Assembly: GCA_030765065.1 (NCBI GenBank)
Contig: CM060984.1
Location: 2,118,001-2,182,000, forward strand
Reading direction: 5' to 3'
DNA: 64,000 nt
Source: Deroplatys truncata
Taxonomy: Eukaryota > Arthropoda > Insecta > Mantodea > Mantidae
Shown here in pieces: positions 43,305-57,200 of this stretch; within the stretch, counting starts at the first letter, position 1, and each line of letters starts with the position of its first letter. The translations under genes and the position numbers were made by a program. The notes below the pieces were generated by a model. The model ran no database searches. It saw only the letters and a program-made list of their open reading frames with translations, and had not been told where the DNA came from.

Positions 43305-46300
43305 TTGATTAGTCTATGAGTCATGGAGTTTCTCTGTGTACTTTGGGGTAGTAATCTGTTGAGAGGGATGTTGATTAGTCTAAAAGTCATGGAGTTTCTT
43401 TGTGTACTTTGGGGTTCTAATCTGTTGAGGGGGGTGCTGATTAGTCTATAAGTCATGCTATTTCTTTGTTCACTTTGGGGTTGTATTCTGTTGAGGGGGA
43501 TGTTGATTAGTCTATAAGTCATGCTGTTTCTTTGTTTACTTTGGGGTTGTAATCTGTTGAGGAAGATGTTGATTAGCTGTGAGTCATGGAGTTTCTTTGT
43601 GTACTTTGGGGTTGTAATCTGTTGAGGGGGATGTTGATTAGTCTATAAGTCATGCTGTTTCTTTGTTTACTTCGGGGTTGTAATCTGTTGAGGGGGATGT
43701 TGATTAGTCTATAAGTCATGCTGTTTCTTTGTGTACTTTGGGGTTGTAATCTGTTGAGGGGGATGTTGATTAGTCTATAAGTCATGCTGTTTCTTTGTTT
43801 ACTTTGAGGTTGTAATCTGTTGAGGGGGATGTTGATTAGTCTATGAGTCATGGAGTTTCTTTGTTTACTTTGGGGTTGTAATTTGTTGAGGGGGATGTTG
43901 ATTAGTCTATAAGTCATGCTGTTTCTTTGTTTACTTCGGGGTTGTAATCTGTTGAGGGGGATGTTGATTAGTCTATAAGTCATGCTGTTTCTTTGTGTAC
44001 TTTGGGGTTGTAATCTGTTGAGGGGGATGTTGATTAGTCTATAAGTCATGCTGTTTCTTTGTTTACTTTGAGGTTGTAATCTGTTGAGGGGGATGTTGAT
44101 TAGTCTATGAGTCATGGAGTTTCTTTGTTTACTTTGGGGTTGTAATTTGTTGAGGGGGATGTTGATTAGTCTATAAGTCATGCTGTTTCTTTGTGTACTT
44201 TGGGGTTGTAATCTGTTGAGGGGGATGTTGATTAGTCTATAACTCATGCTGTTTCTTTGTGTACTTTGGGGTTGATATCTTTTGAGGGGGATGTTGATTA
44301 GTCTATGAGACATGCTGTTTCTTTGTTTACTTTGGGGTAGTAATCTGTTGAGGGGGATGTTGATTAGTCTATGAGTCATGCTGTTTCTTTGTTTACTTTG
44401 GGGTTGTAATCTGTTGAGGGGGATGTTGATTAGTCTATGAGTCATGCTGTTTCTTTGTTGTACTTTGAGGTTGTAATCTGTTGAGGGGGATGTTGTTTAG
44501 TCTATCAGTCATGCTGTTTCTTTGTTTACTTTGGGATTGTAATCTGTTGAGGGGGTTGTTGATTAGTCTGTGAGTCATGCTATTTCTTTGTGTACTTTGG
44601 GGTTGAAATCTGTTGAGGGGGATGTTCATTAGTCTAATGCTGTTTCTTTGTGTAGGTACTTTGTGGGGGTTAATCTGTTGAGGGGGATGTTGATTAGTCT
44701 ATCAGTCATGCTGTTTCTTTGTTGTACTTCAGGTTGTATTCTGTTGAGGGGGATGTTGATTAGTCTATGAGTCATGCTGTTTCTTTGTGTACTTTGGGGT
44801 TGTAATCTGTTGAGGGGGATGTTGATTAGTCTATGAGTCATGCTGATTCTTTGCTTACTTTGGGGTAGTAATCTGTTGAGGGGGATGTTGATTAGTCTAT
44901 GAGTCATGGAGTTTCTTTGTTTACTTTGGGGTTGTAATCTGTTGAGGGGAATGTTGATTAGTCTATAACTCATGCTGTTTCTTTGTTTACTTTGAGGTTG
45001 TAAACTGTTGAGGGGAATGTTGATTAGTCTATGAGTCATGGAGTTTCTTTGTTTACTTTGGGGTTGTAATCTGTTGAGGGGGATGTTGATTAGCTGTGAG
45101 TCATGGAGTTCCTTTGTGTACTTTGGTATTGTAATCTGTTGAGGGGGATGTTGATTAGTCTATGAGTCATGCTGTTTCTTTGTTGTACTTTGAGGTTGTA
45201 ATCTGTTGAGGGGGATGTTGATTAGTCTGTGAGTCATGCTGTTTCTTTGTTTACTTTGGGGTAGTAATCTATTGAGGGGGTTGTTGATTAGTCTATCAGT
45301 AATGGAGTTTCTTTGTGTACTATGGGGTAGTAATCTGTTGAGGGGGATGTTGATTAGTCTGTGAGTCATGCTGTTTCTTTGTGTACTTTGGGGTTGTAAT
45401 CTGTTGAGGGGGATGTTGATTAGTCTATCAGTAATGGAGTTTCTTTGTGTACTTTGGGGTAGTAATCTGTTGAGGGGGATGTTGATTAGTCTATCAGTAA
45501 TGGAGTTTCTTTGTGTACTTTGCGGTAGTAATCTGTTGAGGGGGATGTTGATTAGTCTATCAGTAATGGAGTTTCTTTGTGTACTTTGGGGTAGTAATCT
45601 GTTGAGGGGGATGTTGATTAGTCTGTGAGTCATGCTGTTTCTTTGTGTACTTTGGGGTTGTAATCTGTTGAGGGGGATGTTGATTAGTCTATCAGTAATG
45701 GAGTTTCTTTGTGTACTTTGGGGTAGTAATCTGTTGAGGGGGATGTTGATTAGTCTATCAGTAATGGAGTTTCTTTGTGTACTTTGGGGTAGTAATCTGT
45801 TGAGGGGGATGTTGATTAGTCTGTGAGTCATGCTGTTTCTTTGTGTACTTTGGGGTTGTCATCTGTTGAGGGGGATGTTGATTAGTCTAAGACTCATAGA
45901 GTATCTATGTGTACTTTGGGGTAGTAATCTGTTGAGGGGGATGTTGATAAGTCTATGAGTCATGGACTTTCTTTGTGTACTTTGGGGTAGTAATCTGTTG
46001 AGGGGGATGTTGATTAGTCTATCAGTACTGGTGTTTCTTTGTTTACTTTGGGTTTGTAATCTGTTGAGGGGGATGTCGATAAGTCCATAAGTCATGCTGT
46101 TTCTTTGTTTACTTTGGGGTTGTAATCTGCTGAAGGGGATGTTGATTAGTATATAAGTCATGTTATTTCTTTGTGTACTTTGGGGTTGTAATCTGTTGAG
46201 GGGGATGTTGATTAGTCTATAAGTATTGCTGTTTCTTTGTTTACTTTGGGGTTGTAATCTATTGAGGGGGATGTTGATTAGTCTATGAGTCATGCTGTTT

Positions 46301-48238
46301 CTTTGTTTACTTTGGGGTTGTAATCTGTTGAGGGGGATGTTGATTAGTCTATGAGTCATGCTGTTTCTTTGTTTACTTTGAGTTTGTAATCTGTTGAGGG
46401 GGATGTTGATTAGTCTATAAGTCATGCTGTTTCTTTGTGTACTTTGGGGTAGTAATCTGTTGAGGGGGATGTTGATTAGTCTATCAGTAATGGAGTTTCT
46501 TTGTGTACTTTGAGGTAGTAATCTGTTGAGGGGGATGTTGATTAGTCTGTGAGTCATGCTGCTTCTTTGTGTACTTTGGGGTTGTAATATGTTGAGGGGG
46601 ATGTTGATTACTCTAAGAGTCATAGAGTTTCTTTGTGTACTTTGGGGTAGTAATCTGTTGAGGAGGATGTGGATTAGTCTATCAGTAATGGTGTTTCTTT
46701 GTTTACTTTGGGGTTGTAATATGTTGAGGGGGATGTTGATTAGTCTATGAGTCATGGAGTTTCTTTGTGTAATTTGGGGTAGTAATTGTTGAGGGGGATG
46801 TGGATTAGTCTATCAGTAATGGTGTTTCTTTGTTTACTTTGGGGTTGTAATCTGTTGAGGGGGATGTTGATTAGTCTATGAGTCATGCTGTTTCTTTGTG
46901 TACTTTGGGATTGATATCTTTTGAGGGGGATGTTGATTAGTCTATGAGACATGCTGTTTCTTTGTTTACTTTGGGGTTGTAATCTGTTGAGGGGGATGTT
47001 GATTAGTCTATGAGTCATGCTGTTTCTTTGTTTACTTTGGGGTTGTAATCTGTTGAGGGGGATGTTGATTAGTCTATGAGTCATGCTGTTTCTTTGTTGT
47101 ACTTTGAGGTTGTAATCTGTTGAGGGGGATGTTGTTTAGTCTATCAGTCATGCTGTTTCTTTGTTTACTTTGGGATTGTAATCTGTTGAGGGGGTTGTTG
47201 ATTAGTCTGTGAGTCATGCTATTTCTTTGTGTACTTTGCGGTTGAAATCTGTTGAGGGGGATGTTCATTAGTCTAATGCTGTTTCTTTGTGTAGGTACTT
47301 TGTGGGGGTTAATCTGTTGAGGGGGATGTTGATTAGTCTATCAGTCATGCTGTTTCTTTGTTGTACTTCAGGTTGTATTCTGTTGAGGGGGATGTTGATT
47401 AGTCTATGAGTCATGCTGTTTCTTTGTGTACTTTGGGGTTGTAATCTGTTGAGGGGGATGTTGATTAGTCTATGAGTCATGCTGTTTCTTTGTGTACTTT
47501 GGGTTTGTATTCTGTTGAGGGGGATGTTGATTAGTCTATGAGTCATGCTGTTTCTTTGTGTACCTTGGGGTTGTAATCTGTTGAGGGGGATGTTGATTAG
47601 TCTATGAGTCATGCTGTTTCTTTGTTGTATTTCAAGTTGTATTCTGTTGAGGGGGATGTTGATTAGTCTGTGAGTCATGGTGTTTCTTTGTGTAATTTGG
47701 GGTTGTAATCTGTTGAGGGGGATGTTGATTAGTCTATGAGTCATGGTGTTTCTTTGTTTACTTTGGGGTTGTAATCTGTTGAGGGGGATGTTAATTAGTC
47801 TATAAGTCATGCTGTTTCTTTTTTTACTTTGGTGTTGTAATCTGCTGAGGGGGATGTTGATTAGTCTGTAAGTCATGCTGTTTCTTTCTGTACTTTGGGG
47901 TTGTAATCTGTTGAGGGGGATGTTGGTTAGTCTATGAGTCATGATGTTTCTTTGTTTACTTTGGAGTTGTAATCTGTTGAGGGGGATGTTGATTAGTCTA
48001 TGAATCATGCTGTTTCTTTGGGGTTGTAATCTGTTGAGGGGGATGTTGATTAGTCTATGAGTCATGCTGTTTCTTTGTTTACTTTGGGGTTGTAATCTGT
48101 TGAGGGGATGTTGATTAGTCTATGAGTCAAGCTGTTTCTTTGTTTACTTTGGGGTTGTAATCTGTTGAGGGGGATTTGATTAGTCTATGAGTCATGCTGT
48201 TTCTTTGTTTACTTTGGCGTTGTAAGCTGTTGAGGGGG
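43305..48238. repeat. 66-bp satellite, about 75 units
   Basis: The unit contains GAGTCATGCTGTTTCTTTGT, TACTTTGGGGTTGTAATCTG and TTGAGGGGGATGTTGATTAG. Subtypes differ at GGGTTG/GGGTAG, TTTAC/TGTAC, and CATGCTG/CATGGAG. As 66 = 22 codons, frames stay open for up to 298 residues on the minus strand (MTHRLINIPLNR per unit) and partly on the plus strand. Divergence between units is a few percent to about 10 percent. A 264-bp (4-unit) block recurs at 43671 and 43935. A stretch of several hundred bases at 44380-44760 recurs at about 47020-47400. No flanking start, splice or promoter signals support a protein. Confidence 0.95.
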
Positions 48239-51200
48239 ATATAACACTAGTAACAGTTACATATAAGACAGTACTAGGTGAGCCTTACATACAGTGTTGT
48301 CTAGTTATATAACACTAGTAACAGTTACATATAAGACAGTACTAGGTGAGCTTCACATACAGTGTTGTCTAGTTATATAACACTAGTAACAGTTACATAT
48401 AACACAGTACTAGGTGAGGTTCACATACAGTGTTGTCTAGTTATATATCACTAGTAACAGTTTCATATAAGACAGTACTAGGTGACACTCACATACAGTT
48501 TTGTCTAGTTATATAACACTAGCAACAGTTACATATCAGACAGTACTAGGTGAGGTTCACATACAGTGTTGACTAGTTAAAAAAGCACTAGCAACAGTTA
48601 CATATAAGACAGTACTAGGTGAGGTTCACATACAGTGTTGTCTAGTTATATAACACTAGTAAGAGTTACATATAAGACAGTACTAGGTGAGACTCACATG
48701 CAGTGTTGTCTAGTTATATAACACTAGTAACAGTTATATATAAGACAGTACTAGGTGAGGTTCACATACAGTGTTGACTAGTTATATAACACTAGCAACA
48801 GTTACATATAAGATAGTACTAGGTGAGGTTCACATACAGTGTTGTCTAGTTATATAACACTAGTAACAGTTACATATAAGACAGTAGTAGGTGAGACTCA
48901 CATGCAGTGTTGTCTAGTTATATAACACTAGTAACAGTTATATATAAGACAGTACTAGATGAGGTTCACATACAGTGTTGTCTAGTTATATAACACTAGT
49001 AACAGTTACATATAATACTGTACTAGGTGAGACTCACATACAGTGTTGTCTAGTTATATAACACTAGTAACGGTTATATATAAGACAGGACTAGGTGAGA
49101 CTCACATACAGTGTTGTCTAGTTATATAACACTAGCAACAGTTACATATAAGACAGTACTAGGTGAGACTCACATACAGTGTTGTCTAGTTATATAACAC
49201 TAGTAACAGTTACATATAAGAAAGTACTAGGTGAGACTCACATACAGCGTTGTCTAGTTATATAACACAAGTAACAGTTACATATAAGACAGTACTAGGT
49301 GAGACTCACATACAGTGTTGTCTAGTTATATAACACTAGTAACAGTTACATATAAGACTGTACAAGGTGAGGTTCACATAGTGTTGTCTAGTTATATAAC
49401 ACTAGTAACAGTTATATATAAGACTGTACTAGGTGAGCCTCACATACAGTGTTGTCTAGTTATATAACACTAGTAACAGTTACATATAAGACATTACTGG
49501 GTGAGCCTCACATAGTGTTGTCTAGTGTAATAACACAAGTAATAGTTATATATGAGACACTACTAGGAGAGCCTCACATACAGTGTTGTCTAGCTATATA
49601 ACACTAGTAACAGTTACATATGAGGCAGTACTAGGTGAGGCTCACATACAGTGTTGTCTAGCTATATAACACTAGTAACAGTTACATATGAGGCAGTACT
49701 AGGTGAGCCTCACATAGTGTTGTCTAGCTATGTAACACTAGTAACAGTTGCATATGAGGCAGTACTAGGTGAGCCTCACATACAGTGTTGTCTAGCTATA
49801 TAACACTAGTAACAGTTACATATGAGGCAGTACTAGGTGAGCTTCACATACAGTGTTGTCTAGCTATATAACACTAGTAAAAGTTACATATGAGGCAGTA
49901 CTAGGAGAGCCTCACATACAGTGTTGTCTAGCTATATAACACTAGTAACAGTTACATATGAGGCAGTACTAGGTGAGCTTCACATACAGTGTTGTCTAGC
50001 TATATAACACTAGTAACAGTTACATATGAGGCAGTACTAGGTGAGCCTCACATACAGTGTTGTCTAGCTATATAACACTAGTAACAGTTACATATGAGGC
50101 AGTACTAGGTGAGCTTCACATACAGTGTTGTCTAGCTATATAACAATAGTAACAGTTACATATGAGGCAGTACTAGGTGAGCTTCACATACAGTGTTGTG
50201 TAGCTATATAACACTAGTAACAGTTACATATGAGGCAGTACTAGGTGAGCCTCACATACAGTGTTGTCTAGCTATATAACACTAGTAACAGTTACATATG
50301 AGGCAGTACTAGGTGAGCTTCACATACAGTGTTGTCTAGCTATATAACACTAGTAACAGTTACATATGAGGCAGTACTAGGTGAGCCTCACATACAGTGT
50401 TGTCTAGCTATATAACACTAGTAACAGTTACATATGAGGCAGTACTAGGTGAGCCTCACATACAGTGTTGTCTAGCTATATAACACTAGTAACAGTTACA
50501 TATAAGACAGTACTAGGTGAGCCTCACATACAGTGTTGTCTAGCTATATAACACTAGTAACAGTTACATATGAGGCAGTACTAGGTGAGCTTCACATACA
50601 GTGTTGTCTAGCTATATAACACTAGTAACAGTTACATATGAGGCAGTACTAGGTGAGCCTCACATACAGTGTTGTCTAGCTATATAACACTAGCAACAGT
50701 TACATATGAGGCAGTACTAGGTGAGCTTCACATACAGTGTTGTCTAGCTATATAACAATAGTAACAGTTACATATGAGGCAGTACTAGGTGAGCTTCACA
50801 TACAGTGTTGTGTAGCTATATAACACTAGTAACAGTTACATATGAGGCAGTACTAGGTGAGCCTCACATACAGTGTTGTCTAGCTATATAACACTAGTAA
50901 CAGTTACATATGAGGCAGTACTAGGTGAGCTTCACATACAGTGTTGTCTAGCTATATAACACTAGTAACAGTTACATATGAGGCAGTACTAGGTGAGCCT
51001 CACATACAGTGTTGTCTAGCTATATAACACTAGTAACAGTTACATATGAGGCAGTACTAGGTGAGCCTCACATACAGTGTTGTCTAGCTATATAACACTA
51101 GTAACAGTTACATATAAGACAGTACTAGGTGAGCCTCACATACAGTGTTGTCTAGCTATATAACACTAGTAACAGTTACATATGAGGCAGTACTAGGTGA

Positions 51201-54200
51201 GCCTCACATACAGTGTTGTCTAGCTATATAACACTAGTAACAGTTACATATGAGGCAGTACTAGGTGAGCCTCACATACAGTGTTGTCTAGCTATATAAC
51301 ACTAGTAACAGTTACATATGAGGCAGTACTAGAAGAGCCTCACATACAGTGTTGTCTAGCTATATAACACTAGTAACAGTTACATATGAGGCAGTACTAG
51401 GTGAGCCTCACATACAGTGTTGTCTAGCTATATAACACTAGTAACAGCTACATGAGGCAGTACTAGGTGAGCCTCACATACAGTGTTGTCTAGCTATATA
51501 ACACTAGTAACAGTTACATATGAGGCAGTACTAAGTGAGCCTCACATACAGTGTTGTCTAGCTATATAACACTAGTAACAGTTACATATGAGGCAGTACT
51601 AGGTGAGCCTCACATACAGTGTTGTCTAGCTATATAACACTAGTAACAGTTACATATGAGGCAGTACTAGGTGAGCCTCACATACAGTGTTGTCTAGCTA
51701 TATAACACTAGTAACAGTTACATATAAGACAGTACTAGGTGAGCCTCACATACAGTGTTGTCTAGCTATATAACACTAGCAACAGTTACATATGAGGCAG
51801 TACTAGGTGAGGTTCACATAGAGTGTTGTCTAGCTATATAACACTAGTAACAGTTACATATAAGACAGTACTAGGTGAGGTTCACATAGAGTGTTGTCTA
51901 GCTATATAACACTAGCAACAGTTACATATGAGGCAGTACTAGGTGAGGTTCACATAAAGTGTTGTCTAGCTATATAACACTAGTAACAGTTACATATAAG
52001 ACAGTACTAGGTGAGCCTCACATACAGTGTTGTCTAGCTATATAACACTAGCAACAGTTACATATGAGGCAGTACTAGGTGCGGCTCACATACAGTGTTG
52101 TCTAGTTATATAACACTAGCAACAGTTACATATAAGACAGTACTAGGTGAGGTTCACATAGAGTGTTGTCTAGTTATATAACACTAGTAACAGTTACATT
52201 TAAGACAGTACTAGGTGAGGTTCACATACAGTGTTGTCTAATTATATAAAACTAGTAACAGTTACATATAAGACAGTACTAGGTGAGCCTCACATAGTGT
52301 TGTCTTGTTATATAACACAAGTAACAGGTATATATGAGACAGTACTAGGTGAGGTTCACATACAGTGTACTCTAGCTATATAACAGTGGTAACAGTTACA
52401 TATAAGACAGTACTAGGTGAGCCTCACATACAGTGTTGTCTAGTTATATAACACACGTAACAGTTACATATAAGGCAGTACTAGGTGAGCCTCACATACA
52501 TTGTTGTCCGTTATATAACGCTAGTAACAGAGACATATAAGACAGTACTAGGTGAGCCCCACATACTGTGTTGTCCAGTTATAGAACGCTAGTAACAGTT
52601 ACATATAAGACAGTACTAGGTGAGCCTCACATACAGTGTTGTCTAGTTATATAACACTAGTAACAGTTCCTATAAGACAGTACTAGGTGAGCTTCACATA
52701 CAGTGTTGTCTAGTTATATAACACTAGTAACAGTTACATATAAGACAGTAGTAGGTGTGGTTCACATTCAGTGTTATCTGGTTATATAACACTAGTAACA
52801 GTTACATATGAGACAGTACTAGGTGAGGTTCACATACAGTGTTGTCTAGTTATATAACACTAGTAACAGTTACATATAAGACAGTACTAGGTGAGCCTCA
52901 CATACAGTGTTGTCTAGTTATATAACACTAGTAACAGTTACATATAAGACAGTACTAGGTGAGCTTCACATACAGTGTTGTCTAGTTATACAACACTAGT
53001 AACAGTTACATATAAGACAGTACCAGGTGAGGTTCACATACAGTGTTGTCTAGTTATATAACAGAAGTAACAGTTATATATGAGACTGTACTAGGTGAGC
53101 CTCACATACAGTGTTGTCTAGTTATATAAAACTAGTAACAGTTACATATAAGACAGTACTAGGTGAGCCTCACATAGTGTTGTCTTGTTATATAACACTA
53201 GTAACAGTTACATATAAGACAGTACTAGGTGAGGTTCACATACAGTGTTGTCTAGTTATATAACACTAGTAACAGTTACATATAAGACAGTACCAGGTGA
53301 GCCTCACATACAGTGTTGTCTAGTTATATAACACTAGTAACAGTTACATATAAGACAGTACTAGGCGAGGTTCACATACAGTGTTGTCTAGCTATATAAC
53401 ACTAGTAACAGTTACATATGAGGCAGTACTAGGTGAGCCTCACATACAGTGTTGTCTAGTTATATCACACTAGTTACAGTTACATATAAGGCAGTACTAG
53501 GTGAGCCTCACATACAGTGTTGTCTAGTTATATCACACTAGTTACAGTTACATATAAGGCAGTGGTCGCGGGTTCAAACCCGGCGGAGGGCGATGGATTT
53601 TTTCGGGCGTAAAAATCGTTAGCACGGCTTCCTTCGGAAGGGATGTAAAGCCGGTGGTCCCGTGTTGTAGATTTACGGCACGTAAAAGAACCTCAAGCCT
53701 GATAAAGAGGCCTCTGAGCAAAATTACAGGTGTTTCACGCCCAATATAGAATGGGACGCTAAGAACCAGAGTAGTTAAAGAGCGTCCATAAATAAAACTC
53801 AATTTCAATTTTTTCAGTACTAGGTGAGGTTCACATACAGTGTTGTCTAGTTATATAACACTAGTAACAGTTACATATAAGACAGTACAAGGTGAGCACC
53901 ACATACAGTGTTGTCTAGTTATATAACACTAGTAATAGTTACATATCAGACAGTACTAGGTGAGCCTCACATAGTGTTGTGTAGTTATATAACACTAGCA
54001 ACAGTTGCATATAAGACAACACTAGGTGAGACTCACATAGAGTGTTGTCTAGTTATATAACACTAGTAACAGTTACATTTAAGACAGTACTAGGTGAGCG
54101 TCACATACAGTGTTGTCTAGTTATATAACACTAGTAACAGTTACATATAAGACAGTACTAGGTGAGCCTCACATACAGTGTTGTCTAGTTATATAACACT

Positions 54201-57200
54201 AGTAACAGTTACATATAAGACAGTACTAGGTGAGCCTCACATACAGTGTTGTCTAGTTATATAACACTAGTATGAGTTACATATAAGACAGTGTTAGGTG
54301 AGCCTCACATAGTGTTGTCTAAGTATATAACACAAGTAACAGTTACATATAAGACAGTACTAGGTGAGGTTCACATACAGTGTTGTCTAGTTATATATCA
54401 CTAGTAACAGTTACATATAAGACAGTACTGGGTGAGGTTCACATACAGTGTTTTCTAGTTATATAACACTAGTAACAGTTACATATAAGACAGTACTAGG
54501 TGAGCCTCACATACAGTGTTGTCTACTTATATAACACTAGTAACAGTTAGATATAAGACATAACTAGGTGAGCCTCACATAGTGTTGTCTAGTTATATAA
54601 CACTAGTAACAGTTACATATGAGACAGTACTAGGTGAGGCTCACATACAGTGTTGTCTAGTTATATAACACAAGTAACAGTTACATATAAGACAGTACTA
54701 GGTGAGCCTCACATAGTGTTGTCTAGTTATATAAGACAAGTAACAGTTATATATGAGACAGTACTAGGTGAGGCTCACATACAGTGTTGTCTAGTTATAT
54801 AACACTAGTAACAGTTACATATAAGACACTACTAGGTGAGCTTCACATACAGTGTTGTCTAGTTATATAACACAAGTAACAGTTATATATGAGACAGTAC
54901 TGGGTGAGGTTCACATACAGTGTACTCTAGCTATATAACAGTAGTAACAGTTACATATAAGACAGTACTAGGTGAGCCTCACATAGTGTTGTCTAGTTAT
55001 ATAACACAAGTAACAGTTATATATAAGACAGTACTAGGTGAGGATCACATACAGTGTTGTCTAGTTATATAACACGAGTAACAGTTATATATGAGACAGT
55101 ACTAGGTGAGGTTCACATACAGTGTTGCCTAGTAGTATAACACTAGTAACAGCTACATATAAGACAGTACTAGGTGAGCCTCACATACAGTATTGTCTAG
55201 TTATATAACACTAGTAACAGTTACATATAAGACAGTACAAGGTGAGCCTCACATACAGTGTTGTCTAGTTATATAACACAAGTAACAGGTATATATGAGA
55301 CAGTACTAGGTGAGGTTCACAAACAGTGTTGTCTAGTTATATAACACTAGTAACAGTTACATATAAGACTGTACTAAGTGAGCCTCACATACAGTGGTGT
55401 CTAGTTGTATAACACTAATAACAGTTACATATAAGACTGTACTAAGTGAGACTCACATACAGTGTTGTCTAGCTATATAATACTAGTAACAGTTATATAT
55501 AAGACAGTACTAGGTGAGCCTCACATACAGTGTTGTCCAGTTATCTAACACTAGTAACAGTTATATATAAGACAGTACTAGGTGAGCCTCACATAGTGTT
55601 GTCTAGTTATATAACACTAGTAACAGTTACATATCAGACAGTACTAGGTGAGCCTCACATACAGTGTTGTCTAGTTATATAACACAAGTAACAGTTACAT
55701 ATAAGACAGTACTAGGTGAGCCTCACATACAGTGTTGTCCAGTGATATAACGCTGGTAACAGTTACATATAAGACACTACTAGGTGAGTCTCACATACAG
55801 TGTTGTCTAGTTATATAACACTAGTAACAGTTACATATAAGACAGTACAAGGTGAGCCTCACATACAGTGTTGTCTAGTTATATAAAACTAGTAATAGTT
55901 ACATATAAGACAGTACTAGGTGAGCTTCACATTCAGAGTTGTCTAGTTATACAACACTAGTAACAGTTACATATAAGACAGTACTAAGTGAGGTTCACAT
56001 ACAGTGTTGTCTAGTTATATAACACTAGTAACAGTTACATATAAGACAGTACTAGGTGAGCCTCACATAGTGTTGTCTAGTTATATAAAACTAGTAAGTG
56101 TTACATATAGGACAGTACTAGGTGAAGCTCACTTACAGTGTTGTCTAGTTATATAACACTAGTAACAGTTACATATAACACAGTACTAGGTGAGGTTCAC
56201 ATACCGTGTTGACTAGTTATATAACACTAGTAACAGTTACATATAAGACAGTACTAGGTGAGTCTCACATACAGTGTTGTCTAGTTATATAACACCAGTA
56301 ACAGTTACATATGACACAGCACTAAGTGAGGTTCACATACAGTGTTGTCTAGTTATATAACACAAGTAACAGTTACATATAAGACAGTACTAAGTGAGCC
56401 TCACATACAGTGTTGTCTAGTTATATAACACTAGTAACAGTTACATATAAGACAGTACTAGGTGAGACTCACATACAGCGTTGTCTAGTTATATAACACA
56501 AGTAACAGTTACATATAAGACAGTACTAGGTGAGACTCACATACAGTGTTGTCTAGTTATATAACACTAGTAACAGTTACATATAACACAGTACTAGGTG
56601 AGGTTCACATACAGTGTTGTCTAGTTATATAACACTAGTAACAGTTACATATAAGACTGTACTAGGTGAGGTTCACATAGTGTTGTCTAGTTATATAACA
56701 CTAGTAACAGTTATATATAAGACTGTACTAGGTGAGCCTCACATACAGTGTTTAGTTATATAACACTAGTAACAGTTACATATAAGACATTACTGGGTGA
56801 GCCTCACATAGTGTTGTCTAGTGTAATAACACAAGTAATAGTTATATATAAGACAGTACTAGGTGAGCCTCACATAGTGTTGTCTAGTTATATAACACAA
56901 GTAACAGTTATATATGAGACAGTACTAGGAGAGCCTCACATACAGTGTTGTCTAGCTATATAACACTAGTAACAGTTACATATGAGGCAGTACTAGGTGA
57001 GCTTCACATACAGTGTTGTGTAGCTATATAACACTAGTAACAGTTACATATGAGGCAGTACTAGGTGAGCCTCACATACAGTGTTGTCTAGCTATATAAC
57101 ACTAGTAACAGTTACATATGAGGCAGTACTAGGTGAGCTTCACATACAGTGTTGTCTAGCTATATAACACTAGTAACAGTTACATATGAGGCAGTACTAG

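Noticed and set aside
43301-48065. A set of minus-strand frames of 64-298 residues as genes of a repeat-protein family
   Set aside because: The frames follow from a 66-bp (22-codon) unit without stops. The plus strand is also open in places, and frames begin and end wherever a unit has a small indel. No promoter, start context or splice signal supports them.
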